The notes beneath the pieces are model-generated. The model had not been told where the DNA came from, made no database searches, and was given only the letters and a program-made list of their open reading frames with translations. The position numbers and the translations under genes were made by a program. From Butyrivibrio proteoclasticus (GTDB lineage: Bacteria > Bacillota > Clostridia > Lachnospirales > Lachnospiraceae), in NCBI RefSeq assembly GCF_900115735.1, contig NZ_FOXO01000004.1:105081-169080 (forward strand): 64,000 nucleotides of DNA, read 5' to 3'. Of the stretch, positions 57,003 through 64,000 are shown piece after piece. Each line of letters starts with the position of its first letter. Position 1 is the first letter of the stretch.

Positions 57003-57186
57003 AACCGCACCCCTATTTTCAAATTTGTTTTTCCTGAGCAACCATTATTTTTTTAACCACACCCTTTTTCTCCCAAATCTTTTTCCTATACAATCCTAAT
57101 TCAACCAACTGCACCCTTTTTTGAGGGTGCAGTTAAGACAAAACAGTCAATATGGGAAATATATTTTTTGAAAATGGGGTGCAGTT
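57003..57186. repeat. 52-bp-period repeat array with an internal inversion
   Basis: The motif AAC(C/T)(G/A)CACCC occurs forward at 57003, 57055 and 57107, and reversed (GGGTGCAGTT) at 57125-57134 and 57177-57186. All same-strand steps are exactly 52 bp. Similar T/C-rich sequence follows each motif. The central pair forms a hairpin with 11-bp arms. No gene is seen in the 56936-57290 gap. Confidence 0.85.
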
Positions 57187-57290
57187 GGAACAAAACAAGT
57201 CACATAGGAAAGCCAATAACAGTTTGTGGTCACACAAGGGATTGTAGTATGATTATTTGCATAAAAAATAGACAATATATGAGGAAAAAT

Positions 57291-57912
57291 ATGAAGAACA
57301 GTCTGCATATGAATAATCAGCAAATGATAAAAGGGTTATTCTTTGATTTTGATGGAGTTATCACGATTGAGAGTCAAGGTTCCCCAACAATTATTTCCTA
57401 TATTTCCCAAGAGGCAAACATTCCATACGAAACAGTTGAGAAGGCTTACTACAAGCATAATGATGACTTGTTATACGGAAATATTACACATAGAGATATG
57501 TGGGAAGATTTTTGCACGGATGTGGGCAAACATATAGATTATCAAGTGCTTGATAAAGCGTTTATGAATATTACTATCGATGAAAAGATAGTTGATTATA
57601 TAAAAGATAAGCATAACAATTATCTAATTGGAATGATAACTGATAATAAAGCAGATAGGATAAATACTATTGTTAATAACACTTTGCTAAAAGAGTTTTT
57701 TCGACATTATCGTAATTTCGGCAGACGTTCATAGTCGAAAATCTGAAAAAAAGATATTCGAAGAAACTTTAAAGTCATCCAGCCTAAAAGCTGAAGAATG
57801 CGTGTTTATCGATAATACTGCTTCCAACTTGGTCGTACCAGCTCAAATGGGATTTACTACGATATATTTTGATGATGATAAAAGAGATCTTCGTGACCTG
57901 TACAACTTCTGA
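57291..57912 (+). pseudogene. HAD-family phosphatase, frameshifted
   Basis: The start at ATG 57291 follows GAGG. The first frame gives M-I-K-G-L-F-F-D-F-D-G-V with the HAD nucleophile (FDFDG) near residue 18, and MITDNKA near 120. It then runs out at 57734 after a run of six T at 57696-57701. Removing one T restores D-I-I-V-I-S-A-D-V-H-S-R-K-S-E-K-K-I-F and V-F-I-D-N-T-A-S-N, the later HAD motifs, ending at 57912. The rest looks intact. It may be a true frameshift, a phase-variable run or a sequencing error. Confidence 0.85.
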
Positions 57913-58037
57913 TGGCTTCAGCTTTGCGCTGCTTAGAATAAAGGCACAAAAACCTGTTATTTTCCCTTTTATTCTGCCTTCACATTATTTATAATCTTTT
58001 TTAATACGAAAAATTTGGAAATAGGAGCTGCAATAAC

Positions 58038-58478
58038 ATGAAAATTCTTGTAATCAACGGACCAAATCTCAATTTCCTTGGAATAAGAGAAAAAGCCATA
58101 TATGGAAATCAGGATTATGCATATCTCTGCAACATGATAAGAGAAAAAGCTGCAGCAGACGGTGATGAGGTCATAATATTCCAGTCCAATCATGAAGGCG
58201 CAATTATAGACAAAATACAGGAAGCCTATAGTGATGGCACCCAGGGAATCGTAATAAACCCAGGAGCTTATACTCATTACAGCTACGCTATCCATGATGC
58301 ACTAAAGAGCATCGAGCAGATCATCAAGGTTGAAGTACATATTTCAGATATCCAGTCCAGAGAAGAATTCCGCAAGGTTTCTGTAACTGCTCCTGCCTGC
58401 GATAAACAGATCTATGGCCATGGGCTTAACGGATACCTTGAAGCCATGGATTACATAAAAGAAACTCTTTCAAAATAA
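58038..58478 (+). CDS. aroQ: 3-dehydroquinate dehydratase, type II
   Basis: A 146-residue enzyme of the shikimate pathway. MKILVINGPNLNFLGIRE opens the chain, Tyr near 22 (A-I-Y-G) is the catalytic tyrosine, and QSNHEGAIIDKIQ near 54, NPGAYTHYSYAIHDAL near 79 (catalytic His) and EVHISDIQSREEFR near 103 follow. Ribosome site is AGGAG. The thioesterase gene follows after 19 bp. Confidence 0.96.
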   Translation: MKILVINGPNLNFLGIREKAIYGNQDYAYLCNMIREKAAADGDEVIIFQSNHEGAIIDKIQEAYSDGTQGIVINPGAYTHYSYAIHDALKSIEQIIKVEVHISDIQSREEFRKVSVTAPACDKQIYGHGLNGYLEAMDYIKETLSK

Positions 58479-58497
58479 TACTAATTGGAGATTAAAC

Positions 58498-58902
58498 ATG
58501 GGAACACTTGAAGATGCAAGAGAAGTTTTTTCAAAAGATCTGTATGCCACAGAGCTTTCCGGTGCCGTTATCGATGAGATAGGTGAAAACTATGCAAAAT
58601 GCAGCATGGAGCTTACTCCCAAACACAAAAATGCCTACGGCGGCATAATGGGCGGCGCCATCTATACACTGGCTGATTTTGCCTTCGCAGTAGCATCCAA
58701 TTACGGAAAAGAGTGCGCAACAGTTAGCCTTGTAGGTCAGGCAAATTTCATGTCTGCAACAAAAGGAAACAAGCTTTTTGCAGAAGCCAAACTCTTAAAA
58801 GACGGCAAAAGAAACAGCTTCTTCGAAGTCACTGTGACAGACGATCTTGATAAGCTGATTGCAGTAGTCTCCTTCACAGGAGCACATGTACCATTTAAAT
58901 AA
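58498..58902 (+). CDS. PaaI family hotdog thioesterase
   Basis: A 134-residue hotdog-fold protein. H-K-N-A-Y-G-G-I-M-G-G-A-I-Y-T-L-A-D near residue 41-58 is the PaaI/YbgC-like signature with N and D/E active-site candidates. TVSLVGQANFMSATKGNKLF near 78 and SFFEVTVTD near 107 complete the fold. Such proteins hydrolyse aryl- or acyl-CoA; the substrate is unknown. It shares an operon with aroQ, which has no known link to it. Confidence 0.85.
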   Translation: MGTLEDAREVFSKDLYATELSGAVIDEIGENYAKCSMELTPKHKNAYGGIMGGAIYTLADFAFAVASNYGKECATVSLVGQANFMSATKGNKLFAEAKLLKDGKRNSFFEVTVTDDLDKLIAVVSFTGAHVPFK

Positions 58903-58950
58903 ACCACTCATTTAAAGTGATGCTTGTAGATTTTCTCCTTTTCATCCCAT

Positions 58951-59218
58951 CGTACAGATAACTTCAGCACTATTCTTTATTTTTATCCGTACAATATGGT
59001 CATTTTTTGCTCAATGATCTTTCCTTTTACGGATAAGATTGCATGTTGTATGCTGTCTTATCCGTACGTCACGCGGGAAATGAAGTGTCTACTGACAGAT
59101 TGTACGGATAAGATTGCACGTTGTATGCTGTCTTATCCGTATGTCACGCGGAAAATGAACTATCTACTGACAAATTGTACGGATAAGATAGCACTTTATC
59201 AGCATTCTTATCCGTACA
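58951..59218. repeat. 75-bp tandem array, each unit a palindrome
   Basis: ACGGATAAGA starts at 59029, 59104 and 59179, and its partner TCTTATCCGT at 59056, 59131 and 59206, so three units are exactly 75 bp apart. A diverged fourth unit, in register, starts at 58954 (ACAGATAA) and ends at 58990. Arms are 10-12 bp; loops of 17 bp differ. A 104-codon frame across it looks like chance. Confidence 0.9.
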
Positions 59219-59368
59219 TCTGCCAAAAGTACCGGAATTTTTTTAGACATACATCTTTATTCGATGTTTTCTCCCCAAAAGATATCAGCAAAAAGATACA
59301 GAACATATAATGGTGTAAAAATGTTGATCTGGGCATATAGCTCTACACATCCTTGAAAGTAGCCACCC

Positions 59369-59377
59369 CTACTGTTC
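59369..59377. repeat. Target-site duplication, left
   Basis: CTACTGTTC immediately left of the IS; the same nine bases follow the right inverted repeat at 61083-61091. Confidence 0.9.
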
Positions 59378-59396
59378 CAATGTCATTTAGTTAAGG
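59378..59396 (+). repeat. IS left terminal inverted repeat
   Basis: CAATGTCATTTAGTTAAGG, exact inverse of 61064-61082. Confidence 0.95.
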
Positions 59397-59470
59397 TATT
59401 CAAGTGCATTTAATACATAACGGATGGCGTAAAAACCCCGTTTTAGAAAACTTCATATCTTGTTTGCAAA

Positions 59471-59522
59471 ACAAATGGCACGCCAAGAAAGCAGGATTGC
59501 TCCTGCTTCTTCCGTGCCATTT
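59471..59522 (-). terminator. Hairpin after the transposase gene
   Basis: AAATGGCACG and CGTGCCATTT form the outer stem, with AGAAAGCAGGA/TCCTGCTTCT inside. It lies just beyond the transposase stop and may terminate its transcript. Confidence 0.6.
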
Positions 59523-59536
59523 ATTCTTGGAGAAAT

Positions 59537-60850
59537 TTATGCTCTATAACTTAGTGGAACTACACGTTTGGTATGCTTTTTTCTTGGATATGTGCGGCCT
59601 TCTCGGATTGGCGTGACGTTACCTATCAACAACAGTTCCACTGTATCACTAGACATTCTGTTATGCAGGAAATCCCTGCAAGTAATCACAGCATCAGAAA
59701 TAGAGACTTTGTATTCCAACAAGCAGTCCTTTTTCGGGAGTTCTACGCTATGAACCAGTAGCATTGTAAGATTGAAAAGAATCATGCGTGCATATATTTC
59801 CTGACAGATAAAGTCCCTTCTCTTGCTGTGAAAGGAATTTAATGCCATGTTGTATTTTAAGAAGCTGAAGGATGTTTCAATTTCCCATCTCAAATGATAA
59901 ACATGTTTTAATTCTTCTGATCCAAACTCTTCTTGCGGTAGATCAGTGAAAAGGAATTCATAATTCCCTTCTGATAACTTGATCTTTACCAGCCTTGTTT
60001 TGACATGAAACATAGATTTTTTATCTTCTGGTGGTATGAAATCAAGCTGCCTGCCATGCTTGAGACAAACATATTTGTCAGGTCGTGTTGTATAACACTT
60101 CTTCCAGCTACGGGTTATGTCAAAATCCAGTATTATGTCAAATTCATCTGACTCTGGCAGGGTAAACCGCCTGATAAATGCCATAGAAGCCTCATCAGAA
60201 TTCATTCTTAATACGTAGTGATACTTAGACACTGAAATATGAGCAAGGACATTCAGCGAGAAGTAGCCACGATCAGCGATAAAAATACTTTTTTCGGGAA
60301 AAGCTGTTCGCTTGATAAAATCAATAAGTGCAGACCGTTCATTTATCTTGCTGCGTGGTTGAATGTTCACATCTACATAACGCTGTTCGAGTACATCCAA
60401 GATAGAATTGAGATGAAACTGATAATAGCCAACACCTTCTGTGTTAGAAGCTACATATGTCTTCTTATCATCATAAGCAGGTATATTCAAATCTGATCCG
60501 TCACAAGCTAGAAGATGGTATCCTTTCAGGGTTTTTTTGATTGGTTTGATCTTGTTGACGGCGGAGAAAATAAATGGAAGAAACTTGTCATTGAGCTTAT
60601 CTCTTTGCTGGATAATCGCAGCTTTTGTGATAGGTTGTTTCTTGGAAGATGTTGGTCTGAAGAAGAACCGCCTGATCTCACGATTAAGTGTTCCTGCTTC
60701 CATAGTAAGCAGGAATGTAACAAGATCTCTGAGCGGACATAGTCTGTTACGAGTAAAATCCGTACCAGGTCTTTTAACAAATGGTGTTGGATCGGCAACA
60801 ATAGAATCAATGGTTTCAAAAAACTTCTTTTTGATGTATGATGCTTTCAT
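59537..60850 (-). CDS. IS4-family DDE transposase
   Basis: A 437-residue transposase. The DDE residues appear in ACDGSDLN near residue 116, FIADRGYFS near 190 and the YREK signature Y-H-L-R-W-E-I-E-T-S-F-S-F-L-K near 315-329 (Y-2-R-3-E-6-K), all intact. The start is preceded by GGGAG close to the stem of an inverted repeat. It is the only gene of the IS. Length and signature match the IS4 family; the subgroup is not decided. Confidence 0.95.
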   Translation of the reverse strand: MKASYIKKKFFETIDSIVADPTPFVKRPGTDFTRNRLCPLRDLVTFLLTMEAGTLNREIRRFFFRPTSSKKQPITKAAIIQQRDKLNDKFLPFIFSAVNKIKPIKKTLKGYHLLACDGSDLNIPAYDDKKTYVASNTEGVGYYQFHLNSILDVLEQRYVDVNIQPRSKINERSALIDFIKRTAFPEKSIFIADRGYFSLNVLAHISVSKYHYVLRMNSDEASMAFIRRFTLPESDEFDIILDFDITRSWKKCYTTRPDKYVCLKHGRQLDFIPPEDKKSMFHVKTRLVKIKLSEGNYEFLFTDLPQEEFGSEELKHVYHLRWEIETSFSFLKYNMALNSFHSKRRDFICQEIYARMILFNLTMLLVHSVELPKKDCLLEYKVSISDAVITCRDFLHNRMSSDTVELLLIGNVTPIREGRTYPRKKHTKRVVPLSYRA

Positions 60851-60858
60851 AAGTGTCT

Positions 60859-60935
60859 CCCTTAAATCAATGTGTGGTCGGATACCTTTGATTTAAGGGG
60901 CCGCCTTTGCTAAAGCTTCTTTAGCAAAGGCGGCC
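60859..60935 (-). promoter_or_regulatory. Two hairpins upstream of the transposase (readthrough shield)
   Basis: CCCTTAAATCA (60859-60869) pairs with TGATTTAAGGG (60889-60899), next to the ribosome site GGGAG. A 17-bp perfect stem spans 60899-60935 with a 3-nt loop. Such structures in related elements block readthrough expression by sequestering the ribosome site or stopping transcription. Confidence 0.75.
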
Positions 60936-61063
60936 GCACTTTTTGAGGCCTGTGTCAAGCCCTAATTTAAAAATTTTCAAATAAAAAAGTGATTCTTACG
61001 TTCTTTGTAGAATCACTTTTTCTTTTGCAATAATGTTTTTGATATGAAAGTAGATATGAATTT

Positions 61064-61082
61064 CCTTAACTAAATGACATTG
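61064..61082 (-). repeat. IS right terminal inverted repeat
   Basis: CCTTAACTAAATGACATTG, exact inverse of the left end. Confidence 0.95.
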
Positions 61083-61091
61083 CTACTGTTC
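61083..61091. repeat. Target-site duplication, right
   Basis: CTACTGTTC directly after the right inverted repeat. Confidence 0.9.
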
Positions 61092-61143
61092 TCGGATTCA
61101 GAGCCAGAGGCCCTTGTACGCAGCCAATTACTTACTCTTATAC

Positions 61144-61196
61144 AAAAATGAAACACGCATGTTCAGCAAATAGCCAAACATGCGTGCTTTTATTTA
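61144..61196. terminator. Terminator of the secreted protein gene
   Basis: CACGCATGTT (61154-61163) pairs with AACATGCGTG (61177-61186). CTTTTATTT follows on plus and TTTCATTTTTG on minus, so it can act in both directions. It is 43 bp after the stop at 61239. Confidence 0.75.
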
Positions 61197-61238
61197 TAAA
61201 TACCTAAATATAATGAATACAGGCCTTATAACAATTTA

Positions 61239-63224
61239 TTAGATTGTTTCACCACCGAGTACTGCAAGGAGTCTTAAGAATCCGCAATAGCCATTCTTAT
61301 CAAGAAGGCTCTTCATATCATATCCTGCAGGAATAACTACTTTGTATCTCTTGCCGTCATAGTTGAATACTACGTTTACATCGATATCACTTCTGGCTGA
61401 AAGAGCTTCTACCATCTTGTAATCAATTACTGAAGGCTTGTCTGTAACAAGGTTAAGAGCACCGTTTGCAGGAACTGACGCTACATTATTTATAACAGCT
61501 TCCTTGTACTGCAGTGGTGTAACATTTCCTACGCTGAATGATATTGTCTGAGCCGGCTTATCTCCACTGATTGCTGCTAAAAACGCTGCCTGCTCAGGGT
61601 TAGATGCTGCATTTGCCTGACCGGATATACTTGTAATAACTAATGAACTTGGCTGAGTAGGAGCAGGATCTGGCTGGGTAGAAGCAGGATCTGGCTGAGT
61701 AACTTCCTCAACTACAACTTCATAGTCATTACCGCCTGATGAAGAATTATCACCAGTTGAAACAGGTCTAAGTACTGCCTTAAGGTTGATACCACCCTTT
61801 TCATTAGTAAGTGCAAGTGAAAAAGTTCCATTTCCGTTATCTACAACTGTTACGTTCTCACCACCGCTGATAGTGTAGCCATCAGGAAGCTTTGCAGCAA
61901 CTGAAAATGCCTGATTTATCTTTGTTGTAAAGTATTCCTTATCATTTATAGTCTGCTTTGTTGCATCTACTGTAATGCCATAGTCACTATTTGACTTGTC
62001 ATCCTGTTTGATGATGTAATTGATAGCATTCACAATGCTTTCATAAGCTGCCTGATATGCCTGGTAGCATTCTACAACCATCGTTCGTCCATTATGCTCC
62101 CCAAGTTTTCCATCATTGATTGCTTTATCGCTGCCTTCAATAGCATATACAGTTATGTCAGGTATTTCCTTTGCCAGTTTTTCTCCACCTTTTTGCGCCC
62201 TGACTGCATAACTTTCACCTGTATTATTGTCCTCAACATACTTGTACATAGAATTAGCATCAGCTAGATTCAGACCATATTTTTCGCCCTTGATAGCACC
62301 TAAAACCACGATACTTCCAGCTTTTCCATCTTCATCATTGTCAATAGTAATACCATACTGCTGACCGGTAACATCACCCTCTACAACAATTGTTCCGTTA
62401 CCGTCTGTATTAATACCATTGCTGCTATACTCGCTCCAAACTGCAGGCTTTCCTGTAGAGCCTTCATCGACGCTATAGTATTCCACCTCTTTACCATTTA
62501 CTATTTCAGTTTTTTTGGTAAAAGAAGCACCTTCACCATTTATATATTCTGTACCGGATTTAGTTATTTCTTTTCCATTTGATACAACATCTCCGCCTAC
62601 ATTTAATGTGCTATTTCCTTTTACAACAGCACCATTTTCTCCTGCTGTAATAGTTCCTTTAACTGTAACTGTCGCTCCATCCTCAACATATACTCCGGCA
62701 TCTGCTCCACCGGTAACTGTTGTAGTATCATACTCAACAACTGAAGAAGGAGCCTCTCCCTTATTGTCAGAATAATGACGATACATCGTTACCCCATTAT
62801 CTGTCCGTTCTGTTATCAGCTTTGATGCATCCACATCACCCTCTACTGTAACTGAGGCGCCCTCACCTCTTGCTGTAACCGCTCCTATACCATTTCCGCT
62901 TCCCCAAGGTGATAAAAGATATTCATCTTCATTTGATGTAACATCACCTTTTACGGTAACATCTCCGTCCCACATAGCATCGACATTTCCGGTAACATCT
63001 CCATTTACAGTTATTTCACCACTTATTGCAGATACAGCTATTCCCTCATCTACTGTAACATCGCCATTAACGATTTTTTCTTCGTCTTCATTAGCTACCC
63101 CGACTTGAACTGTCTGATTCCCTTCAAGCACATCTTCGGATGCAAAAGATGTAAATCCAAATGTGCTAACCATTGTAATAACCATTGCTGTAGCAGTAAC
63201 CTTAGCTAAAAGCTTCTTGTACAT
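61239..63224 (-). CDS. Secreted repeat protein with beta-helix-like GDVT motifs
   Basis: I chose the ATG at 63224 (MYKKLLAKVTATAMVITMVS) with GGAGGA upstream. The roughly 661-residue protein has a signal peptide ending near FTSFAS (residue 28). Residues about 45-330 are built of short strands with recurring V-N-G-D-V-T / V-K-G-D-V-T / V-E-G-D-V-D motifs spaced irregularly, as in beta-helix polymorphic repeats. A Gly/Ser/Thr/Asp/Pro-rich linker with T-Q-P-D-P-A repeats follows near 520-540. A small C-terminal domain ends in Y-C-G-F-L-R-L-L. No sortase or S-layer motif is visible. Likely a surface or adhesin-type protein; no family recognised. Confidence 0.75.
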   Translation of the reverse strand: MYKKLLAKVTATAMVITMVSTFGFTSFASEDVLEGNQTVQVGVANEDEEKIVNGDVTVDEGIAVSAISGEITVNGDVTGNVDAMWDGDVTVKGDVTSNEDEYLLSPWGSGNGIGAVTARGEGASVTVEGDVDASKLITERTDNGVTMYRHYSDNKGEAPSSVVEYDTTTVTGGADAGVYVEDGATVTVKGTITAGENGAVVKGNSTLNVGGDVVSNGKEITKSGTEYINGEGASFTKKTEIVNGKEVEYYSVDEGSTGKPAVWSEYSSNGINTDGNGTIVVEGDVTGQQYGITIDNDEDGKAGSIVVLGAIKGEKYGLNLADANSMYKYVEDNNTGESYAVRAQKGGEKLAKEIPDITVYAIEGSDKAINDGKLGEHNGRTMVVECYQAYQAAYESIVNAINYIIKQDDKSNSDYGITVDATKQTINDKEYFTTKINQAFSVAAKLPDGYTISGGENVTVVDNGNGTFSLALTNEKGGINLKAVLRPVSTGDNSSSGGNDYEVVVEEVTQPDPASTQPDPAPTQPSSLVITSISGQANAASNPEQAAFLAAISGDKPAQTISFSVGNVTPLQYKEAVINNVASVPANGALNLVTDKPSVIDYKMVEALSARSDIDVNVVFNYDGKRYKVVIPAGYDMKSLLDKNGYCGFLRLLAVLGGETI

Positions 63225-63387
63225 AACACTATGTCCTCCAAAACATATATAATTCATAATTCGCAACGAAGTCATGTTAGCATAAGCCAAACTTAGTAAG
63301 CCATTAAAACATTATAAAATCAATGGTTTTTAGATTATATTTTTCACTGTTTCTTTTCCCCTATGAAAATCATATTCAGATAAAAAA

Positions 63388-63569
63388 GAATGTCGCTTGC
63401 GACATTCTCGCGCCGAGCGCGGTTGCATTTATGCAACATCTTCCAATCGCGCGCTGTGCAGATCACTTGGCGAGGTTTTTTCGAGCCTAGTGAAATGTCA
63501 TACACAGTAGTGCGCTTCCTTAGCGGAGCGATTATTTAAATCATAGGAAGCAATTTCCTATGATTTAAA
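63388..63569 (+). repeat. Dispersed structured element, copy D with a 55-nt insertion
   Basis: The layout of copies B and C is kept: GAATGTCGC/GCGACATTC at 63388-63407, GTTGCAT/ATGCAAC, CGC-T-TCC/GGAGCG, and TTTAAATCATAGGAA/TTCCTATGATTTAAA ending at 63569. An extra 55 nt sits at 63454-63508 inside the internal loop of the GCGC-closed arm. It can fold (CTGTG/CACAG outer, CACTTGGC/GCCTAGTG inner with one mismatch). The copy lies between divergent genes. Confidence 0.9.
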
Positions 63570-63647
63570 AAACAAAGACCAAACCTTCTGCCCATCTGAT
63601 ATAATAGGCAATGTATTGTATTAAACATTATTTTTGGGGGTTACAAA

Positions 63648-64000
63648 ATGAGCAAGTTAATTTATGAAAATCCGCTTGCATGTGAGGAGGATATTTCAAA
63701 GTTCATTCTTGAAGGCAGTGCCAGGATCAGTTTTCCCGAAGGGGCAATGAGGCTTGAGAACGCTTTATCTGCCAGTGAAGGACAGAAGGCAAACTACGTT
63801 TTATGGTGTCCTGAAGCGTTTCCTTCTGATGTGAAGATCGAATGGGAATTTCGTCCGTTAAAAGAGCCGGGCCTGGCAATTATGTTTTTTGCTGCGAAAG
63901 CCAGAAGTGGCGGAAGTATATTTGATGAGAATTTAAGCAAAAGAACCGGTGAATATAAGCAGTATCACAGTGGGGACATTAATGCTTTTCACGTTTCTTA
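63648..64000 (+). CDS. DUF1961-like protein (partial, C-terminus off window)
   Basis: The frame is open from ATG 63648, after GGGGG, to the right edge (117 codons, no stop). The start MSKLIYENPLACEEDISKFI, then W-C-P-E-x-F-P, K-I-E-W-E-F-R-P-L-K-E-P-G-L-A-I and F-F-A-A-K-A-R-S-G-G-S-I-F-D, matches what I know of the DUF1961 family, a jelly-roll or LamG-like glycan-associated group. No signal peptide. Element copy D lies just upstream of its start. Confidence 0.65.
   Translation, partial: MSKLIYENPLACEEDISKFILEGSARISFPEGAMRLENALSASEGQKANYVLWCPEAFPSDVKIEWEFRPLKEPGLAIMFFAAKARSGGSIFDENLSKRTGEYKQYHSGDINAFHVS

Larger units (their letters stand above)
59378..61082. mobile_element. IS4-family insertion sequence, complete (1705 bp)
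   Basis: Perfect 19-bp terminal inverted repeats: CAATGTCATTTAGTTAAGG at 59378-59396 and its reverse complement at 61064-61082. A 9-bp target duplication flanks them. The single transposase gene is on the minus strand. Hairpins shield it at the 5' end (60859-60935) and 3' end (59471-59522). Both ends and gene look intact, so the element may be active. It was inserted between the aroQ/thioesterase region and the 61.2 kb secreted protein. Confidence 0.95.

Noticed and set aside
57003..57186. Possible CRISPR array
   Set aside because: Conserved motif is short, copies are inverted relative to each other, intervals are partly conserved, and there are no cas genes.
58996..59310. 104-codon frame with 25-residue repeats
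   Set aside because: It reads across the 75-bp palindrome array; the unit length is a multiple of three, so a frame persists by chance, and copies differ mostly by amino-acid-changing bases.

Overview
The window looks like a chromosomal segment of a low-GC Clostridia member, most likely a Lachnospiraceae of the Butyrivibrio/Pseudobutyrivibrio type. That placement is inference. It rests on the cmk-ispH-rpsA block, a Gx-transporter/NusG-II pair, DUF4317 and DUF5688 proteins, a clostripain-like protease, a fructose PTS operon with its own HPr and EI, and strong AGGAGG ribosome sites. Most genes are housekeeping or metabolic and many lie on the minus strand.

Layout. 1-9.6 kb (minus): the N-terminal part of a membrane-anchored hendecad coiled-coil protein that runs off the left edge; a Gx transporter and NusG-II protein; cheR; the cmk-ispH-S1 block; an FAD enzyme with RpiR and TetR regulators; an MgtC-like protein. 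9.8-20 kb: an EAL-PAS-GGDEF protein, a SNF2 helicase, an acyltransferase, shikimate kinase, a histidine phosphatase, and an orphan AAA ATPase whose leader is filled with phased TTATATAG repeats. 20-23.2 kb: tpiA, pgk, gap. 23.4-28.6 kb (plus): a PHP phosphatase, a transglutaminase lipoprotein, a GspF plus pseudopilin-like cluster, and cheY. 28.7-30.6 kb: gene remnants and a HipBS/HipT-like module. 30.7-35 kb: a heterodimeric ABC exporter with a MarR regulator. 35-42.6 kb: clostripain and the fru/pts genes. 42.9-52.4 kb: a CheC-like protein, DUF4317, gdhA, a cell-wall hydrolase, an oxidoreductase, an SH3 protein, tRNA-Arg, DUF5688 and efp. 52.5-56.9 kb: a TPP-riboswitch-controlled thiWMEDC operon. 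57-61.1 kb: two repeat arrays, a frameshifted HAD gene, aroQ, a thioesterase, and a complete IS4-type element with its target duplication. 61.2-64 kb: a repeat-rich secreted protein and the start of a DUF1961-like gene.

The most unusual signal is a dispersed intergenic element of about 125-180 bp present four times in the same orientation (3128-3250, 12461-12589, 44677-44802, 63388-63569). Each copy can fold into the same series of hairpins. Paired positions differ between copies in a compensatory way, and loops of CUUG and GCAA type recur. One copy carries a 55-nt insertion that can itself fold into a further arm. Two copies begin 19-20 nt after a stop codon. This looks like a family of structured RNA or a mobile repeat that I do not recognise. 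Other non-coding structure includes a 52-bp-period array with an inversion, a 75-bp tandem palindrome array, 10-bp phased decamers before the fru operon, a MarR double operator, and a terminator hairpin in the gdhA leader.
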